Source: Pseudomonadota bacterium (GTDB lineage Bacteria > Pseudomonadota > Gammaproteobacteria > Steroidobacterales > Steroidobacteraceae). From it: a stretch of DNA of 7,866 nucleotides. This document shows positions 5,822 through 7,866 of the stretch, in pieces (positions within the stretch are counted from its first letter, which is position 1; the number at the start of each line of letters is the position of its first letter). The stretch spans positions 1-7,866 of the forward strand of contig JAKAZP010000113.1 of the NCBI GenBank assembly GCA_021815905.1, given 5' to 3'. Both the position numbers and the translations under genes were made by a program. The notes under the pieces are model-generated. The model was not told the origin of the DNA. It did not search any database and worked only from the letters and a program-made list of their open reading frames with translations.

Positions 5822-5851
5822 ACCTTAGCAGCCGAAGCTCGGTCGCGGCAA
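5822..5851 (-). promoter_or_regulatory. Possible promoter of the small membrane protein
   Basis: On the minus strand TTGCCG (plus 5846-5851) is followed after 18 bases by TGC and TAAGGT (plus 5822-5827), an extended -10-like element. The start of transcription would be about 25 bases before the GTG at 5792. The match is moderate. Confidence 0.3.
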
Positions 5852-5875
5852 GCCACCGCGCTCCCGCGCCCGCTC

Positions 5876-6607
5876 TCAGGCCATGCCGCCGTTGACCGAG
5901 AGGATCTGCGCGGTCATGTAGGAGGCCGCCTCGGAAGCGACGAAGGACACCACCGCCGCGACTTCCTCGGGCAGCCCCGCGCGCGCCATGGGCACCAGGC
6001 TCTCGATGGCCGCGGCATCGAACAACCGCTCCGTCATCGGCGTGTGAATGATGCCGGGCGCCACGGCATTCACGGTGATGCCGCGGGTCGCGACTTCGAG
6101 CGCGAGCGCCTTGGTGGCGGAGTTGAGCGCCCCCTTGGCCGCGGCGTAGTTCACCTGGCCCTTGTTGCCGATCAGGGCGGCGACGGAGGTGATGGTGATG
6201 ATCCGTCCCCAGCGGGTGCGGATCATCGGCATCAGGATGGGCTGCGTGACGTTGAAGAATCCGTCGAGCGAGACATCGAGCACCCGGTGCCACTGCTCCG
6301 CTCGCATGCCGGGCAGCACGGCGTCGTCGTGCACTCCCGCATTGTTGACGAGGATCTGGATCGGGCCGTCGGCGAGCACCGTCTCGATCGCCCGGCGCGC
6401 GGCCTCGTTGTCGGTTACATCGAAGTGCAGCGGCGCGGCACTGCCGCCGGAGCGGGTGATCTCATCGACCACCGCCTCCGCCGCCGCCACTCCCTGCCGG
6501 GCGTGCACGTACACGTGATGGCCGTCGTGCGCGAGATGGCGGCAGATCGCGGCTCCGATGCCGCCGCTCCCGCCCGTGACCAGGGCGCGCTTGCGCGCGG
6601 GGCTCAT
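5876..6607 (-). CDS. fabG: FabG-type 3-oxoacyl-ACP reductase (aryl polyene ApeQ-like)
   Basis: This 243-residue short-chain dehydrogenase reduces 3-oxoacyl-ACP to 3-hydroxyacyl-ACP with NADPH. Residues 11-18, TGGSGGIG, form the nucleotide-binding turn, with NNAG at 88-91. The catalytic Ser141, Tyr154 and Lys158 lie in SVAALIGNKGQVNYAAAK. The usual catalytic-tetrad Asn, normally in a NL.G.F segment, appears to be Ser113 in DVSLDGFFN. The start ATG overlaps the stop of the dehydratase gene by four bases (ATGA) and has no clear ribosome binding site of its own, so its translation is probably coupled. The neighbours point to a dedicated reductase of an aryl polyene-like pathway rather than the housekeeping FabG, which is usually found with fabD and acpP. 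It is the last gene of the visible trio. Confidence 0.92.
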   Translation of the reverse strand: MSPARKRALVTGGSGGIGAAICRHLAHDGHHVYVHARQGVAAAEAVVDEITRSGGSAAPLHFDVTDNEAARRAIETVLADGPIQILVNNAGVHDDAVLPGMRAEQWHRVLDVSLDGFFNVTQPILMPMIRTRWGRIITITSVAALIGNKGQVNYAAAKGALNSATKALALEVATRGITVNAVAPGIIHTPMTERLFDAAAIESLVPMARAGLPEEVAAVVSFVASEAASYMTAQILSVNGGMA

Positions 6608-7122
6608 CGGGCCGCTTGGCCCGGCCCGCCCGGGACCTCACCGGTCACGGACCGGCCGAAGACGATCCCGACGCGCCCGCTGACGAGCTCCTGCCCGAGC
6701 GCGGTGAGGGCGAACTCGTAGAGCGCGCTGCCCTCATCGCCCGCGAGGCGGCCGGCGCTCGCGATCAGGTCAGCCTCGAGGTCATCGAGCCGCTCGACGT
6801 GCAGCAGGAGGTTGCGCACGCTCGCGAGATAGCCGATCGCCGCGGGCTTGCCCGCGCGGGACGCCATGATGGCCCCGTGCACCGCCATCGCCTGGGCCGC
6901 GTACTCGATGCCGCACGCCGCTCCCAGGCGCCCGTGGGCGCGCAGCGGATTGTCGGGCAGCCGGTGGCTCGAGGCGCGGCAGCGGATGTGCGTCGCGTCC
7001 CAGGTCACGACCTCATCGAGCAGGCACATCCGCCCGCGGTGCGGGATGTGACGCTCGATCCACAGCCGATCGAGGGACGCCCGGTCCGCGGGTCCGCGGC
7101 GCAGCGGGATGGGTTCGGACAT
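6604..7122 (-). CDS. Hotdog-fold 3-hydroxyacyl-ACP dehydratase (ApeP-like)
   Basis: The 172-residue product resembles the FabZ-like dehydratases of aryl polyene clusters, which remove water from 3-hydroxyacyl-ACP to give the conjugated double bonds. Diagnostic stretches are IPHRGRMCLLDEV (residues 26-38) and the hotdog helix segment with His63, then GIEYAAQAMAVHG (71-83) with Glu73. The canonical FabZ HFPxxPxxPG motif is absent and the loop between the His and the Glu is shorter, as I recall for this subgroup, so the catalytic residues cannot be assigned safely. The ATG at 7122 shares one base with the stop of the upstream gene, and GGAGG (plus 7130-7134) lies 7 bases before it, so the start is well supported. 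The last 15 or so residues are Gly- and Pro-rich and probably disordered. No signal peptide is seen. Confidence 0.85.
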   Translation of the reverse strand: MSEPIPLRRGPADRASLDRLWIERHIPHRGRMCLLDEVVTWDATHIRCRASSHRLPDNPLRAHGRLGAACGIEYAAQAMAVHGAIMASRAGKPAAIGYLASVRNLLLHVERLDDLEADLIASAGRLAGDEGSALYEFALTALGQELVSGRVGIVFGRSVTGEVPGGPGQAAR

Positions 7123-7866
7123 CAGGCCACCTCCAGGGCGATGCGCTGCGCATCGAGGTAATCGAGCACCACTCGCCCGGCCTCGCCCCGCGCGAGCCGT
7201 CGCATGAGCGGCAGGCTGCGCGCCGAGGGGACCGCGGCCCGCAGCCGCTCGAGCTCCGGGTCGGCCAGGGTCCCCGGCGTCTCCTCGGTGAGCGTCAGCC
7301 TCAGGTGACCGAGTGTCGCAGCTGCGCGGGAGGGCGACAAGACGAGCGCGACGGCGAACGAGTCGAGGAGCGGGCGCTTGCCGCGCAGCGGCTCGGGGTA
7401 GCTCGTCTCGTAGGCGCTGAGGAGCACCGGCGCGCGGCTCGCGCGCACGAGCGCGAGCGCCTCGAGCAGGCCCGCGCCGAAGCTCGCATCGTAGGCGCAG
7501 AGAACCGTCGATGCGGCCGTGGCGCCGGTCGCGATGCTCCAGTAGCCGGCCGCGGCGTTGTGCACGGAGTTGTGAAAGCGAGTCGGTGAGATCTGCCGCT
7601 CGGCGGAGGCGAGGGTCTGGCAGATCTCATGACAGATCTGGCCGTCCCCGCCCGAGGAGGAGAATACCGAGAGGAGGCCGCCCGGATCGAGCGCGGCGCC
7701 GCGCACCGCCTGCGCCGCCGCCGCCATCGCGAGTCTCACGGTCGTGCCGGTGCGCCGCCGCTCGGCGCTCGGCAGTGTCTCCGGAATCGGCACCACGGTC
7801 GGGGCCGGGCGGTAAGGGGCCGTGCCCGCCAACACCGGCGCCGCGCTCGCCCAGTCGGGGAGGCCG
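7122..7866 (-). CDS. Ketosynthase-like chain length factor (ApeC-like), N-terminus outside window
   Basis: The frame is open to the right edge, so the gene starts beyond 7866; about 247 residues are visible. The edge codons read GLPDWASAAPVLAG and continue PYRPAP and then SAERRRTGTTVRLA, a pattern of the beta-ketoacyl synthase N-terminal-like family annotated as chain length factors. The thiolase-fold segment FHNSVHNAAAGYWSIATGA is well preserved. Where an active ketosynthase has Cys in its DTACSSSL-like elbow, this protein reads AYDASFGAGL, with Phe (codon 7479-7481) in the Cys place, so it should be unable to form the acyl-enzyme. Such proteins pair with an active ketosynthase; in aryl polyene systems ApeC pairs with ApeO. 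The stop codon overlaps the dehydratase start by one base. The partner ketosynthase and ACP genes are expected to the right. Confidence 0.86.
   Translation of the reverse strand, partial: GLPDWASAAPVLAGTAPYRPAPTVVPIPETLPSAERRRTGTTVRLAMAAAAQAVRGAALDPGGLLSVFSSSGGDGQICHEICQTLASAERQISPTRFHNSVHNAAAGYWSIATGATAASTVLCAYDASFGAGLLEALALVRASRAPVLLSAYETSYPEPLRGKRPLLDSFAVALVLSPSRAAATLGHLRLTLTEETPGTLADPELERLRAAVPSARSLPLMRRLARGEAGRVVLDYLDAQRIALEVA
7130..7134 (-). promoter_or_regulatory. Ribosome binding site of the dehydratase inside the upstream gene
   Basis: On the minus strand GGAGG lies 7 bases before the ATG at 7122, within the last codons of the chain length factor gene. It supports both the chosen start and coupled expression of the two genes. 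Confidence 0.8.

Noticed and set aside
4824..5828. A 334-codon plus-strand frame across the carbonic anhydrase and small membrane-protein genes
   Set aside because: Its composition is dominated by Arg, Ala and Gly, and it overlaps two genes with clear protein features in other frames.
6044..7161. Long plus-strand frames opposite the ketoreductase and dehydratase genes
   Set aside because: They are antisense shadows; the minus-strand genes have catalytic motifs and coupled starts and stops.

Overview
The window is GC-rich DNA (roughly two-thirds G+C by eye) from a bacterium that is most likely a gammaproteobacterium. The main pointers are CsrA, whose first 50 or so residues are nearly those of the enterobacterial and pseudomonad protein, a YjbJ/CsbD protein very close to E. 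coli YjbJ, and an aryl-polyene-type fatty-acid module. A lineage near Nevskiales, Steroidobacterales or Xanthomonadales would fit, but this is inference from recalled protein similarity, not a placement.

Layout, left to right. (1) The 3' part of an AmmeMemoRadiSam-type radical SAM gene (+) enters from the left edge. (2) zwf (+), glucose-6-phosphate dehydrogenase, is complete. (3) csrA (+), the post-transcriptional regulator, has a longer tail than the E. coli protein. (4) A seven-helix Bax inhibitor-1/YccA-family membrane protein (+) has its own likely promoter and a strong ribosome binding site. (5) A small CsbD/YjbJ-type stress protein (+) follows. (6) A dienelactone-hydrolase-family enzyme (-) is divergent from (7) a beta-carbonic anhydrase (+), with a roughly 100-bp promoter region between them. 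(8) A 71-residue two-helix membrane protein (-) converges on the carbonic anhydrase. (9-11) A translationally coupled trio on the minus strand is read in the order ketosynthase-like chain length factor (cut by the right edge), hotdog 3-hydroxyacyl-ACP dehydratase, FabG-type ketoreductase.

The left two-thirds looks like single housekeeping and stress genes, each with its own spacing: NADPH supply (zwf), global RNA control (csrA), membrane and stress proteins, and CO2/bicarbonate conversion. No single pathway links them. The right end is different. The three genes overlap or touch (1-nt and 4-nt overlaps) and together match the elongation, reduction and dehydration steps of aryl polyene or related type II fatty-acid/polyketide clusters. 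The rest of that cluster should lie beyond position 7866.

Intergenic spaces are short; the longest, 2634-2879, holds GC hairpins and the promoter of the membrane-protein gene. I saw no rRNA, tRNA, insertion sequence, CRISPR array or phage gene. I found no convincing new system in this window. The best leads are the partial aryl-polyene-like module and some residue and regulatory oddities listed as findings.
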